From contig NZ_CP052859.1 of NCBI RefSeq assembly GCF_012935695.1, forward strand, positions 4,009,001 through 4,073,000: a DNA stretch of 64,000 bases, given 5' to 3'. The DNA comes from Pseudomonas sp. ADAK18 (GTDB lineage Bacteria > Pseudomonadota > Gammaproteobacteria > Pseudomonadales > Pseudomonadaceae). The notes under the pieces are model-generated. The model was given only the letters and a program-made list of their open reading frames with translations. It had not been told where the DNA came from and did not search any database. The first letter of the stretch is position 1. Each line of letters starts with the position of its first letter. The translations under genes and the position numbers were made by a program. Of the stretch, positions 52,442-60,891 are shown one piece after another.

Positions 52442-53770
52442 ATGATTCGTATGCCTCTGGCCACCGCCAGTCTGCTGGCCATTGCCATTTCTCTCGCCGG
52501 TTGCGGTGAGGGCAAAGACAAGGCCGCCGCTCCTCAACCAGTCGCCAGCGCTACTGCGGCTGCCGCGCCTGCTGGCCAGGTCGACGAGGCTGCTGCCAAG
52601 GCTGTAGTCGCGCATTACGCGGACATGGTCTTTGCGGTCTACAGCGATGCCGAGTCCACGGCGAAAACCCTGCAAACCGCCATCGACACCTTCCTCGCCA
52701 ACCCGAGCGACGAAACCCTGAAAGCGGCTCGCACCGCCTGGATCGCCGCGCGCGTACCGTACCTGCAGAGTGAAGTGTTCCGCTTCGGCAACACCATCAT
52801 CGACGACTGGGAAGGTCAGGTGAACGCCTGGCCGCTGGACGAAGGCCTGATCGACTATGTCGACAAGTCCTACGAACACGCGCTCGGTAACCCAGGTGCA
52901 AACGCCAACATCATCGCCAACACCGAGGTCCAGGTCGGCGAAGACAAGGTTGACGTCAAAGACATCACGGCGGAAAAACTCGCCAGTCTCAATGAGCTGG
53001 GCGGCTCCGAAGCCAACGTCGCCACCGGCTACCACGCCATTGAATTCCTGCTCTGGGGCCAAGACCTGAACGGCACCGGCCCTGGCGCCGGCAACCGCCC
53101 GGCTTCGGACTACATGACCGGTGACGGCGCCACTGGCGGTCACAACGAGCGTCGCCGCACCTACCTGCGCGCCGTGACCCAACTGCTGGTCAGCGACCTC
53201 GAAGAAATGGTCGGCAACTGGAAGCCCAACGTCGAAGACAACTACCGCGCCACCCTGGAAGCCGAACCTGCCACCGACGGCCTGCGCAAAATGCTGTTCG
53301 GCATGGGCAGCCTGTCCCTGGGTGAACTGGCCGGTGAGCGCATGAAGGTTTCCCTGGAAGCCAACTCGCCTGAAGACGAGCAGGACTGCTTCAGCGACAA
53401 CACCCACAACTCGCACTTCTACGACGCCAAAGGCATCCGCAACGTCTACCTGGGCGAATACACCCGTGTCGACGGCAACAAGATGACCGGTGCCAGCCTG
53501 TCGTCCCTGGTGGCCAAGGCCGACCCGGCTGCCGACGCAGCCCTCAAGGCGGACCTGGCAGCCACCGAAGCGAAGATCCAGGTCATGGTTGACCACGCCA
53601 ACAAGGGTGAGCACTACGACCAACTGATCGCCGCCGGCAACGATGCGGGCAACCAGATCGTGCGCGACGCCATCGCCGCGCTGGTCCAGCAGACCGGCGC
53701 CATCGAACTGGCAGCGGGCAAGCTGGGCATCAGCGACCTGAACCCGGACAACGCCGATCACGAGTTCTGA
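52442..53770 (+). CDS. Imelysin-family lipoprotein (IrpA/IcmP-like)
   Basis: A 442-residue surface or periplasmic lipoprotein. The signal ends in the lipobox LAGC (Cys21), followed by an Ala/Pro linker and the imelysin domain. The family GxHxxE motif is seen as GYHAIEFLLWGQ near 196. Imelysins are iron-regulated proteins; a P. aeruginosa relative was named an insulin-cleaving metalloproteinase, but their main role is thought to be in iron uptake. I prefer the ATG at 52442 to the one at 52433, whose AGGA is too close. Confidence 0.92.
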   Translation: MIRMPLATASLLAIAISLAGCGEGKDKAAAPQPVASATAAAAPAGQVDEAAAKAVVAHYADMVFAVYSDAESTAKTLQTAIDTFLANPSDETLKAARTAWIAARVPYLQSEVFRFGNTIIDDWEGQVNAWPLDEGLIDYVDKSYEHALGNPGANANIIANTEVQVGEDKVDVKDITAEKLASLNELGGSEANVATGYHAIEFLLWGQDLNGTGPGAGNRPASDYMTGDGATGGHNERRRTYLRAVTQLLVSDLEEMVGNWKPNVEDNYRATLEAEPATDGLRKMLFGMGSLSLGELAGERMKVSLEANSPEDEQDCFSDNTHNSHFYDAKGIRNVYLGEYTRVDGNKMTGASLSSLVAKADPAADAALKADLAATEAKIQVMVDHANKGEHYDQLIAAGNDAGNQIVRDAIAALVQQTGAIELAAGKLGISDLNPDNADHEF

Positions 53771-53788
53771 TCAGTGCTGCGTTGAATG

Positions 53789-53814
53789 AGGCGACCTTCG
53801 GGTCGCCTTTTTTT
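53789..53814 (+). terminator. Terminator of the imelysin gene
   Basis: AGGCGACC, TTCG, GGTCGCCT followed by a run of T. Classical UUCG tetraloop terminator 19 bases after the stop. Confidence 0.95.
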
Positions 53815-53854
53815 GTGCCTGAACTTCAAGGTCCATTAACCACCGCAAGCCCCC

Positions 53855-53946
53855 TGTGGGAGCGGGCTTGCTCGCGAAAGCGGTGGGTCAGCCAATGCAT
53901 CCGTTGACCGATACACCGCTTTCGCGAGCAAGCCCGCTCCCACATT
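53855..53946. repeat. REP doublet (REPIN), GTGGGAGCGGGCTTGCTCGC family
   Basis: CTGTGGGAGCGGGCTTGCTC then GCGAAAGCGGTG, inverted about 30 bases later, ending AAGCCCGCTCCCACATT. Arms and inner stem AAAGCGGTG/CACCGCTTT pair exactly. It lies between the imelysin terminator and trkH. Confidence 0.95.
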
Positions 53947-54031
53947 TGCCCGGCGTCGCCTTCGAGCCCCCGGTGTACAAGACCTGCACCGCAGGTAGAA
54001 TGGCGCCTTTCCCTGTCACCGAGCGGACCTC

Positions 54032-55486
54032 ATGGCGTTGCCGACCTTACGTATGATCGGTTTCATTATCGGCATCTTCCTGATCACCCTCGCGATCGCC
54101 ATGGTCGTGCCGATGGCGACACTGGTCTTTTTCGAACGTACCAGCGACCTGCCTTCGTTTCTCTGGGCCAGCATGATCACCTTCCTCGCCGGCCTGGCAC
54201 TGGTGATACCCGGTCGCCCGGAACACGTGCACCTGCGCCCCCGGGACATGTACCTGCTGACAGTCTCCAGTTGGGTGGTGGTGTGCATCTTCGCCGCGCT
54301 GCCGTTCCTGCTGACCCAGCACATCAGCTACACCGACTCGTTCTTTGAAAGCATGTCCGGCATCACCGCCACCGGCTCCACGGTACTCAGCGGCCTGGAC
54401 AGCATGTCCCCCGGGATCCTGATGTGGCGCTCGTTGTTGCACTGGCTCGGCGGCATCGGTTTTATCGGCATGGCCGTGGCGATCCTGCCACTGCTGCGCA
54501 TCGGTGGTATGCGTCTATTCCAGACCGAATCCTCGGACCGCTCGGAAAAGGTCATGCCCCGCTCCCACATGGTGGCGCGGCTGATTGTGGCGGCCTATGT
54601 CGGCATTACCATCCTCGGCAGCCTGGCCTTCTGGTGGGCCGGCATGAGCCTGTTCGACGCCATCAACCATGCGATGTCGGCGATTTCCACCGGCGGGTTC
54701 TCCACCTCCGACGAATCCCTGGCCCACTGGAAACAGCCGGCGGTGCATTGGGTGGCCGTTGTGGTGATGATCCTCGGCGCCCTGCCGTTCACCCTATATG
54801 TGGCCATGTTGCGCGGCAATCGCCGGGCGCTGATCAAGGATCAACAGGTGCAAGGCTTGCTCGGATTGCTGCTGGTGACCTGGCTGGTGCTGGGCACCTG
54901 GTACTGGTGGACCACCAACTTGCACTGGCTGGAAGCCCTGCGCCATGTGGCACTGAACGTCACGTCGGTCGTGACCACGACTGGTTTTGCTCTCGGGGAC
55001 TACAGTATCTGGGGCAACTTCTCACTGATGCTGTTCTTCTACTTGGGCTTTGTCGGCGGCTGCTCGGGCTCCACGGCGGGCGGGATCAAGATCTTCCGCT
55101 TCCAGGTAGCCTACATCCTGCTCAAGGCTAACTTGAATCAACTGATTCACCCACGGGCGGTGATCAAGCAAAAGTACAACGGCCATCGCCTGGACGAAGA
55201 AATCGTCCGTTCGATCCTGACCTTTTCGTTTTTCTTCGCTATCACCATCTGCGCGATTGCCTTGGCCCTGTCGCTGCTGGGCCTGGACTGGATGACCGCA
55301 TTGACCGGCGCGGCCAGCACCGTGTCCGGCGTCGGCCCAGGCCTGGGAGAAACCATCGGCCCTGCCGGCAACTTCGCCAGCCTGCCGGACGCGGCCAAGT
55401 GGATCCTGTCCCTGGGTATGCTCCTGGGCCGACTGGAGATCATTACGGTGTTTGTGCTGTGTATTCCGGCGTTCTGGCGGCACTGA
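54032..55486 (+). CDS. trkH: Potassium uptake protein TrkH
   Basis: Inner-membrane K+ channel subunit of 484 residues, working with TrkA. The four selectivity loops are visible: TATGSTVLSG (near 109), STGGFST (near 220), VTTTGFALG (near 320) and VSGVGPGLG (near 435), with about 10-12 helices around them. trkA is not in the window. Its last 44 bases overlap the end of the convergent AraC-type gene. Confidence 0.95.
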   Translation: MALPTLRMIGFIIGIFLITLAIAMVVPMATLVFFERTSDLPSFLWASMITFLAGLALVIPGRPEHVHLRPRDMYLLTVSSWVVVCIFAALPFLLTQHISYTDSFFESMSGITATGSTVLSGLDSMSPGILMWRSLLHWLGGIGFIGMAVAILPLLRIGGMRLFQTESSDRSEKVMPRSHMVARLIVAAYVGITILGSLAFWWAGMSLFDAINHAMSAISTGGFSTSDESLAHWKQPAVHWVAVVVMILGALPFTLYVAMLRGNRRALIKDQQVQGLLGLLLVTWLVLGTWYWWTTNLHWLEALRHVALNVTSVVTTTGFALGDYSIWGNFSLMLFFYLGFVGGCSGSTAGGIKIFRFQVAYILLKANLNQLIHPRAVIKQKYNGHRLDEEIVRSILTFSFFFAITICAIALALSLLGLDWMTALTGAASTVSGVGPGLGETIGPAGNFASLPDAAKWILSLGMLLGRLEIITVFVLCIPAFWRH

Positions 55487-56504
55487 TCAGCGCTGACGCT
55501 TCCAGCAACCGCGCCCGGTACTCGCCGGGCGTGGCATCGAACCAGCGGCGGAAGGCCCGGAAGAAGTTGCTCGGATCGGCAAACCCCAGCAGGTAGGCAA
55601 TTTCCAGCAAGGTCATGGACGGCTGCGCCAGGTATTGCTCCGCCAGTTCACGGCGGGTGTCGTCCAGCAGGGTCTGAAAACTGGTGCCCTCTTCCTGCAA
55701 ACGCCGTTGTAAGGTGCGTTGAGACAGATGCAACGTCTGGGCCACCACTTCGCGCTTGGGTTCGCCTTGGGGCAACAGTCGACACAACACCTGCCGTGCC
55801 CGGTGAGTCACCCGGCTCTCCGAAAAGCGCGCCAGGTATTCGCCGGCAAAGCGATCATGTAACAGCGCCATGGCCTCGTTTGCGGTGGGCAACGGCGCCT
55901 CCATATCCGCCCGCTCGAAAATCAGCGCGTCATAGGGTGCATTGAACACCAGCGGCGAATGGAAGGCTTTTTTGTACGGTTCAAGGTCCGCAGGCTGATC
56001 ACCCTGTACCAGCACTTTGCGCGGCTGCAGGGTGCGGCCGGTCAACCAGCCACATAGCGCCAAGGCGCTGGCCAGGGATGCTTCGGCACTTTGCCGGGTC
56101 GGTGGCAGGTGATCGCCGTGTACCGTAAGAATCAGCGCATAGCCTTCGGGCAAGAGTCGGAAACTCAAGTCGGCGCTTTCAGCAATGATTCGTTGATAAC
56201 GCACCAGGCGCATGAAGCCTTCAGCCAGGGTACGACTGGACATCAAGGCATAGCCGGCCACATGAAACGACGCTGGGCGCACCACCTTGCCCATATTCAG
56301 ACCAATCGCCGGGTTGCCCGACAACTCCACCGCTCGCTGCCAGAGCCGCGTCATGGAATCCTGCGGGAAACGCGCATCAGGGTCATCCAGGGCGGCATAG
56401 TCCAGGCCAAGCTGCTTGAACAAGGCACGGCAATCCAGGCCGTCCATCTCCAGAGCCTTGACTATCCCCATCGCCCAGCTTGAAGAAGTTGTTCGTTCGC
56501 TCAT
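55443..56504 (-). CDS. AraC-family transcriptional regulator
   Basis: A 353-residue regulator with an N-terminal arabinose-binding-like (DUF4880-unrelated, 'Arabinose_bd') domain and C-terminal double helix-turn-helix: VAQTLHLSQRTLQRRLQEEG near 264 and LEIAYLLGFADPSNFFRAFR near 310. This layout belongs to the OruR/ArgR-like group that controls lipase or amino-acid genes. I start it at the ATG at 56504; the frame is open 47 codons further with no domain character. Its stop lies inside the 3' end of trkH. Confidence 0.9.
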   Translation of the reverse strand: MSERTTSSSWAMGIVKALEMDGLDCRALFKQLGLDYAALDDPDARFPQDSMTRLWQRAVELSGNPAIGLNMGKVVRPASFHVAGYALMSSRTLAEGFMRLVRYQRIIAESADLSFRLLPEGYALILTVHGDHLPPTRQSAEASLASALALCGWLTGRTLQPRKVLVQGDQPADLEPYKKAFHSPLVFNAPYDALIFERADMEAPLPTANEAMALLHDRFAGEYLARFSESRVTHRARQVLCRLLPQGEPKREVVAQTLHLSQRTLQRRLQEEGTSFQTLLDDTRRELAEQYLAQPSMTLLEIAYLLGFADPSNFFRAFRRWFDATPGEYRARLLEASALISAARTPEYTAQTP

Positions 56505-56665
56505 GGCGTTTTCTTGATATGGCAGGCTGAAACTACAGCCAGGAAACCCAAGGATACTAAAGTGGCATCTATTGTCACTGGCCGTTACACCCGATGACTC
56601 TAGACTCAAATAAGCTCCCCGCCGAACACCTGCTGGGCGGAACAATAAACAGAGGGCCGGTCATC

Positions 56666-56977
56666 GTGGAAAACGTCAGACAATTCAATAGCTTCGCAGA
56701 GTTTTATCCCTATTACCTGAGCGAACACGGCAACAGCACCTGCCGCCGCCTGCATTTCATCGGCACCAGCCTGGTGATTTTTATTCTGGCACTTGCCGTC
56801 GGCAAGGGTGCCTGGTGGTTGCTGCTGGTATTGCCGGTGGCCGGTTACAGCTTTGCCTGGGTTGGCCATTTCTTCTTTGAGAAGAATCGTCCGGCCACCT
56901 TCCAGCATCCGTTTTACAGCCTGCTGGGGGATTTTGTGATGTACCGCGACATGATTCTCGGCAAGGTACCGTTTTAA
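56666..56977 (+). CDS. DUF962 (Mpo1-like) small membrane protein
   Basis: A 103-residue protein from a GTG start (AGAGGG nine bases ahead); an ATG at 56594 would add 24 residues without a ribosome site. It fits DUF962: FAEFYPYYLSEHGNSTCRRL HF region near 10, two membrane helices, then VGHFFFEKNRPATF near 67. The yeast member Mpo1 is an Fe2+-dependent dioxygenase of 2-hydroxy fatty acids using such His residues; bacterial roles are unproven. Confidence 0.85.
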   Translation: MENVRQFNSFAEFYPYYLSEHGNSTCRRLHFIGTSLVIFILALAVGKGAWWLLLVLPVAGYSFAWVGHFFFEKNRPATFQHPFYSLLGDFVMYRDMILGKVPF

Positions 56978-57022
56978 AGCCGCCACCTGCGCAAGCGTGA
57001 TGACGGCAATGGAACACCTGGA

Positions 57023-58333
57023 TCAGACCGGCAGCAGCGAGCCGTGGCCGGGCTGAGTCGTGCCGGGAGCCTGAGGTTCGGGCTCCTGGGGAATGGCCCT
57101 GGCGACGCTCAAGATGATCACGGCAGCAATCAGGTCCAAAATCGCCAGCACCACGAACAGCGGGCTGTAGCCGACTTTTGTCACCAGTACGCCAAACACC
57201 GCCGTAAAGGCCGCCGCGCCGATAAATCCACACATTTGCCCCCCGCCGGTCGCGGTCGCCACGTCGTTTTTCCCAAAGGAATCCGAAGCGATGGAAAACA
57301 ACGCCCCCGACAACGTCTGGTGGGCGAAACCGCCGACACACAACAATGCGATCGCCGTGTAGGCACTGTCTACCAGCCCTATGCATGCAGGACCGATCAT
57401 GCACAGGCAACCCAGCAACATCACCAGCTTGCGCGAGGTAAACAGCGACACCTTGAAGTGCCGGTGAAACAGCGGGCTCAGGTACCCTCCCAACACACAA
57501 CCAATGTCCGCCGCGAGAAACGGTAGCCAGGCAAACAGCGCCATTTCCTTGATGTTCATGTGCCGCTCGGTCATCAGGTACAACGGGATCCATGCATTGA
57601 AGGTCTGCCAGGCCGGCTCCGAAAGCATCCGGGCCGAGGCGATGGCGAAGAAGTTGCGACTCTTGAGGATGCGCTTCCAACTGGCCTTTTTCTGAACGCC
57701 CTCCTTGAGGTGAGATTCCTGGCCGGCGAGGATGTAATCACGCTCGGCGTCCCCCAGGCGACGCTGATCCAACGGATGTTTGTAGAGCCACAGCCAGAGT
57801 CCGCTCCAGATGAGGCCAATCGCGCCGACAATCAGGAACGCTAACTGCCAGCCGCTGTGCAAAATCGCCCACACCACCAGCGGTGGCGCCAACAATGCAC
57901 CAAAGGAAGAACCAAAGTTGAACCAGCCGATGGCGACGGAACGCTCCTTGGCCGGAAACCATTCGGTAATCGCCTTGACCCCGCCCGGAAATCCCGCCGA
58001 CTCCGTCAACCCCAACGCACCACGGGCCGCGGCCAGGCTCTGCCAGCCGGTGGCAAAGGCCGCCAACGCGCACACCACCGACCAGGCAATAGCAAAAATC
58101 GCAAACCCCATCTTGGTGCCAATGGCATCAATCACGTACCCCGCCACCGGCTGCATCAACGCGTAACAGACCTGCCAGGCGACCACGATGTGAGAGTACT
58201 GCTCAGTGGAGATGCTCAAGTCACTCATCAGCGTCGGTGCGGCAACCGACAAGGTGTTGCGGGCCAGGTAATTGATGATCAGCCCGGCCGTCATCAGCCC
58301 GACCATCCACCAACGGATGCCTTTTATTTTCAT
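57023..58333 (-). CDS. MFS transporter, hexuronate/anion:cation symporter type
   Basis: A 436-residue 12-helix permease of the ACS family: INYLARNTLSVAAPTLMSDL near 20, GFPGGVKAITEWFPAKERS near 113 and the WFNFGSSFGALLAPPL stretch that is typical of ExuT/GudP. Members import glucuronate, galacturonate, glucarate or related acids by proton symport. No uronate catabolic gene is beside it; a uronate-dehydrogenase-like gene lies far off at 2630. A long upstream gap contains operator-like palindromes. Confidence 0.9.
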   Translation of the reverse strand: MKIKGIRWWMVGLMTAGLIINYLARNTLSVAAPTLMSDLSISTEQYSHIVVAWQVCYALMQPVAGYVIDAIGTKMGFAIFAIAWSVVCALAAFATGWQSLAAARGALGLTESAGFPGGVKAITEWFPAKERSVAIGWFNFGSSFGALLAPPLVVWAILHSGWQLAFLIVGAIGLIWSGLWLWLYKHPLDQRRLGDAERDYILAGQESHLKEGVQKKASWKRILKSRNFFAIASARMLSEPAWQTFNAWIPLYLMTERHMNIKEMALFAWLPFLAADIGCVLGGYLSPLFHRHFKVSLFTSRKLVMLLGCLCMIGPACIGLVDSAYTAIALLCVGGFAHQTLSGALFSIASDSFGKNDVATATGGGQMCGFIGAAAFTAVFGVLVTKVGYSPLFVVLAILDLIAAVIILSVARAIPQEPEPQAPGTTQPGHGSLLPV

Positions 58334-58715
58334 CGTGTCACCTTAATTATTTTTAGAGTTGAGGCGTACGTTCTGCAACTGGCAGTGCTTGTAGGATGAG
58401 CCACACAAAGATGTAACGTCATATGTCATCATACAACTACACGCTTTATATTCAGTAGAAGGCAGACTGTCAATCGAAGAAAGTGACAAAACCGACACAG
58501 TCATACGATGACAAAGACTGTATTGTCGAAATTGATCCATGGCTGAAGCCGAGGGAGGTGTGACCCCATGTCACTTGCGGTTTCCAGATGACGATTCATA
58601 CATCCGTCGATATAAAAGTCTTTTTGTCATTTACAGTGCTGTATCCTGCCAAGGCTTTTTGAAAGCGCGGAATCACCTGCGATTGAAAAAACAGACCTTG
58701 CGAGGAGCGACGACG
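58334..58715. other. Upstream region of the hexuronate MFS gene
   Basis: No gene is called. The stretch is AT-richer than the coding sequence and should contain the MFS promoter (leftwards) and that of the small gene at 58716 (rightwards). Short ATG/CAT-rich inverted repeats at 58420-58435 and 58500-58512 look like operator halves. Confidence 0.5.
58500..58512. promoter_or_regulatory. Palindrome GTCATACGATGAC
   Basis: Perfect five-base arms around ACG. A related sequence, ATGTCATCATAC, lies at 58423-58434. Paired TCAT/ATGA sites before a sugar-acid porter would suit a FadR/UxuR-like GntR-family regulator, but none is encoded nearby. Confidence 0.4.
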
Positions 58716-58844
58716 ATGCACGAAATACCTAATCTCCCCTTCCCAAGCCTGCACGAAACTGAGCAGCCAACCCCGCAACAGGCCAACAGCAAACAACCTG
58801 AGCCTGTGCAAGCAAAACCAGTCGACAGCGAAAGCCAGGACTGA
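58716..58844 (+). CDS. Very small Pro/Gln-rich protein (42 residues)
   Basis: From the ATG at 58716 (GAGGAGC about 10 bases ahead): MHEIPNLPFPSLHETEQPTP, then QQANSKQPEPVQAKPVDSES and QD. No domain; probably disordered. The good ribosome site and an adjacent second small gene support it, but it is too short for certainty. Confidence 0.55.
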   Translation: MHEIPNLPFPSLHETEQPTPQQANSKQPEPVQAKPVDSESQD

Positions 58845-58860
58845 GCGCCGTACCCAGACC

Positions 58861-58894
58861 GTGTGGAAAGCGTTACATTGCGCGCTTTCCACAC
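58861..58894. terminator. Long hairpin between two small genes
   Basis: GTGTGGAAAGCG, ten bases, CGCTTTCCACAC: a perfect 12-base stem 16 bases after the 42-residue gene and 26 bases before the next. No T-run. It may end the first transcript or shield the start of the second. Confidence 0.6.
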
Positions 58895-58920
58895 TGCCTG
58901 AATCACCCGAGACAAATCCC

Positions 58921-59109
58921 ATGCCCCACAACACCAACGACGCGCCCGACAACGCCTTGCTCGACACTGCCTTGCAGATGGTCGACGTCTGGAACCGCCT
59001 CAGCCCGGAAAAACAAGCCTTGCTGCTCAAGCGCTTCGGCACCCAGGAAAACGCCCTCGCCGCCTTGGTGACCACGCAATTGCTGAACCCCGCTACTCCC
59101 AAACCTTGA
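58921..59109 (+). CDS. Small helical hypothetical protein (62 residues)
   Basis: [20 protein letters not shown], then [20 protein letters not shown], then [22 protein letters not shown]. The centre looks like one helical hairpin ([20 protein letters not shown]). I do not know the family. The frame ends 94 bases before the MFS gene, in the same direction. Confidence 0.6.
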   Translation: MPHNTNDAPDNALLDTALQMVDVWNRLSPEKQALLLKRFGTQENALAALVTTQLLNPATPKP

Positions 59110-59203
59110 TCAAGAGTTTTATGTTTTGCCCCCCCTGCCCAGGCAAAACCATCGGTATCATAAGCAGCCTATCTTTTCCTGCTGCAACAGTGGACCTCTC
59201 CCC

Positions 59204-60403
59204 ATGCCAGATACCCAGCGCCCCATGGCGGTCACGCTGCAAGTCGTTTCCATCGTCCTCTTCACCTTTATCGGCTACCTGAATATCGGCATTCCCCTGG
59301 CCGTGCTGCCGGGCTATGTCCATAGCGACCTGGGCTTCGGCGCGGTGATCGCTGGGCTGGTGATCAGCGTGCAGTATCTGGCCACGCTGCTGAGCCGACC
59401 GTATGCCGGCCGGATCATCGACAACCTCGGCAGCAAACGTGCGGTGATGTACGGACTGGCGGGTTGTGGCTTGAGCGGCGTGTTCATGCTGCTCTCGGCC
59501 TGGCTATCAAGCCTGCCGGCCTGGAGCCTGACGAGCCTGTTGATCGGCCGACTGGTGCTGGGCAGCGCCGAAAGCCTGGTAGGCTCCGGTTCGATCGGTT
59601 GGGGCATCGGCCGGGTGGGTGCGGCGAACACCGCCAAGGTCATCTCCTGGAACGGTATCGCCAGCTACGGCGCATTGGCCGTCGGCGCACCGCTGGGCGT
59701 GCTGCTGGTCAGCCATCTAGGACTGTGGAGCATGGGGGTCAGCATTATCCTGTTGGCCGTGGTGGGACTGGTGCTGGCCTGGCCGAAAGTCGCAGCGCCA
59801 ATTGTCGTGGGTGAACGCTTGCCGTTCCTGCACGTACTGGGGCGCGTGTTACCCCACGGTTGCGGGCTAGCCCTGGGTTCCATTGGCTTTGGCACCATCG
59901 CCACCTTTATCACCCTGTATTACGCCACTCAACACTGGGACAACGCGGTGCTGTGCCTGAGCCTGTTCGGGGCCAGCTTTATCGGAGCACGGCTGCTGTT
60001 CGGCAACCTGATCAACCGGATCGGCGGCTTTCGCGTGGCGATTGTCTGCCTGTCGGTGGAAACCCTGGGCCTGCTGCTGTTGTGGCTGGCGCCCGACGCC
60101 CACCTGGCATTGGCCGGCGCGGCCTTGAGCGGGTTCGGTTTTTCCCTGGTGTTTCCGGCATTGGGGGTGGAAGCGGTCAACCTGGTGCCTGCGTCCAGCC
60201 GTGGCGCGGCGGTGGGGGCGTATTCGTTGTTTATCGATTTGTCCCTGGGGATCACCGGGCCATTGGCCGGGGCGATTGCGGCGGGGTTCGGCTTTGCGTC
60301 GATCTTCCTGTTTGCGGCCATCGCGGCATTTGGCGGCTTACTGCTCAGCCTGTATTTGTACCGGCAGGCGCCGAAGTCTCGGGAAGCGCGGGAAACGACT
60401 TAG
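59204..60403 (+). CDS. MFS transporter, YhhS/YfcJ type
   Basis: A 399-residue 12-helix permease. [20 protein letters not shown] near 65 contains the MFS A motif; [20 protein letters not shown] near 120 and [14 protein letters not shown] near 265 are typical of the YhhS subgroup (efflux of sugars or drugs). The ATG at 59204 ([10 protein letters not shown]) is where this subgroup starts; the frame is open 26 codons upstream. Its last four bases overlap the end of the convergent arfB. Confidence 0.9.
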   Translation: MPDTQRPMAVTLQVVSIVLFTFIGYLNIGIPLAVLPGYVHSDLGFGAVIAGLVISVQYLATLLSRPYAGRIIDNLGSKRAVMYGLAGCGLSGVFMLLSAWLSSLPAWSLTSLLIGRLVLGSAESLVGSGSIGWGIGRVGAANTAKVISWNGIASYGALAVGAPLGVLLVSHLGLWSMGVSIILLAVVGLVLAWPKVAAPIVVGERLPFLHVLGRVLPHGCGLALGSIGFGTIATFITLYYATQHWDNAVLCLSLFGASFIGARLLFGNLINRIGGFRVAIVCLSVETLGLLLLWLAPDAHLALAGAALSGFGFSLVFPALGVEAVNLVPASSRGAAVGAYSLFIDLSLGITGPLAGAIAAGFGFASIFLFAAIAAFGGLLLSLYLYRQAPKSREARETT

Positions 60404-60813
60404 AAATCGACCTTGCCTCGGCCGGCCTTGATGCTGCCGCGCTTGGTCTTGGATTCAAGGCGACGCTTTTTTGAGCCCAGAGTTGGCTTGGTGGGGCGGC
60501 GCTTCTTTTCGACCTTGGTGGCACTGAGGATCAACTCCACCAGACGCTCCAGGGCATCGGCGCGGTTCTGTTCCTGGGTTCGGTATTGCTGGGCTTTGAG
60601 GATCAGCACACCTTCGCTGGTGATGCGGCTGTCGCGCAGGGCCAGCAGACGTTCCTTGTAGAACTCCGGCAATGATGAGGCCGGGATGTCGAAGCGCAGG
60701 TGCACGGCGCTGGAGACTTTGTTGACGTTTTGGCCACCGGCGCCTTGGGCACGGATGGCGGTCAACTCGATCTCAGCGTCGGGGAGGTGCACGGTGTTGG
60801 AAATCACCAGCAT
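60400..60813 (-). CDS. arfB: Peptidyl-tRNA hydrolase ArfB (YaeJ)
   Basis: Rescues ribosomes stalled on messages lacking a stop codon by hydrolysing peptidyl-tRNA. A 137-residue release-factor-like protein: the GGQ motif is in [20 protein letters not shown] near 22, and the basic tail from about 100 ([38 protein letters not shown]) is the mRNA-channel anchor. It ends inside the convergent MFS gene by four bases. Confidence 0.96.
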   Translation of the reverse strand: MLVISNTVHLPDAEIELTAIRAQGAGGQNVNKVSSAVHLRFDIPASSLPEFYKERLLALRDSRITSEGVLILKAQQYRTQEQNRADALERLVELILSATKVEKKRRPTKPTLGSKKRRLESKTKRGSIKAGRGKVDF

Positions 60814-60891
60814 GAAGGGCTTGGATCCTTGGGTCAGAAGAACCCAAGGATACGCGAATGTCGCCGCGGCTGCGGCCAGGCGTCCCTGGGA

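Noticed and set aside
1805..53946. CRISPR arrays or insertion sequences among the repeats
   Set aside because: The repeats are paired inverted REP units scattered singly between genes, with no regular spacers, terminal repeats or transposase genes.
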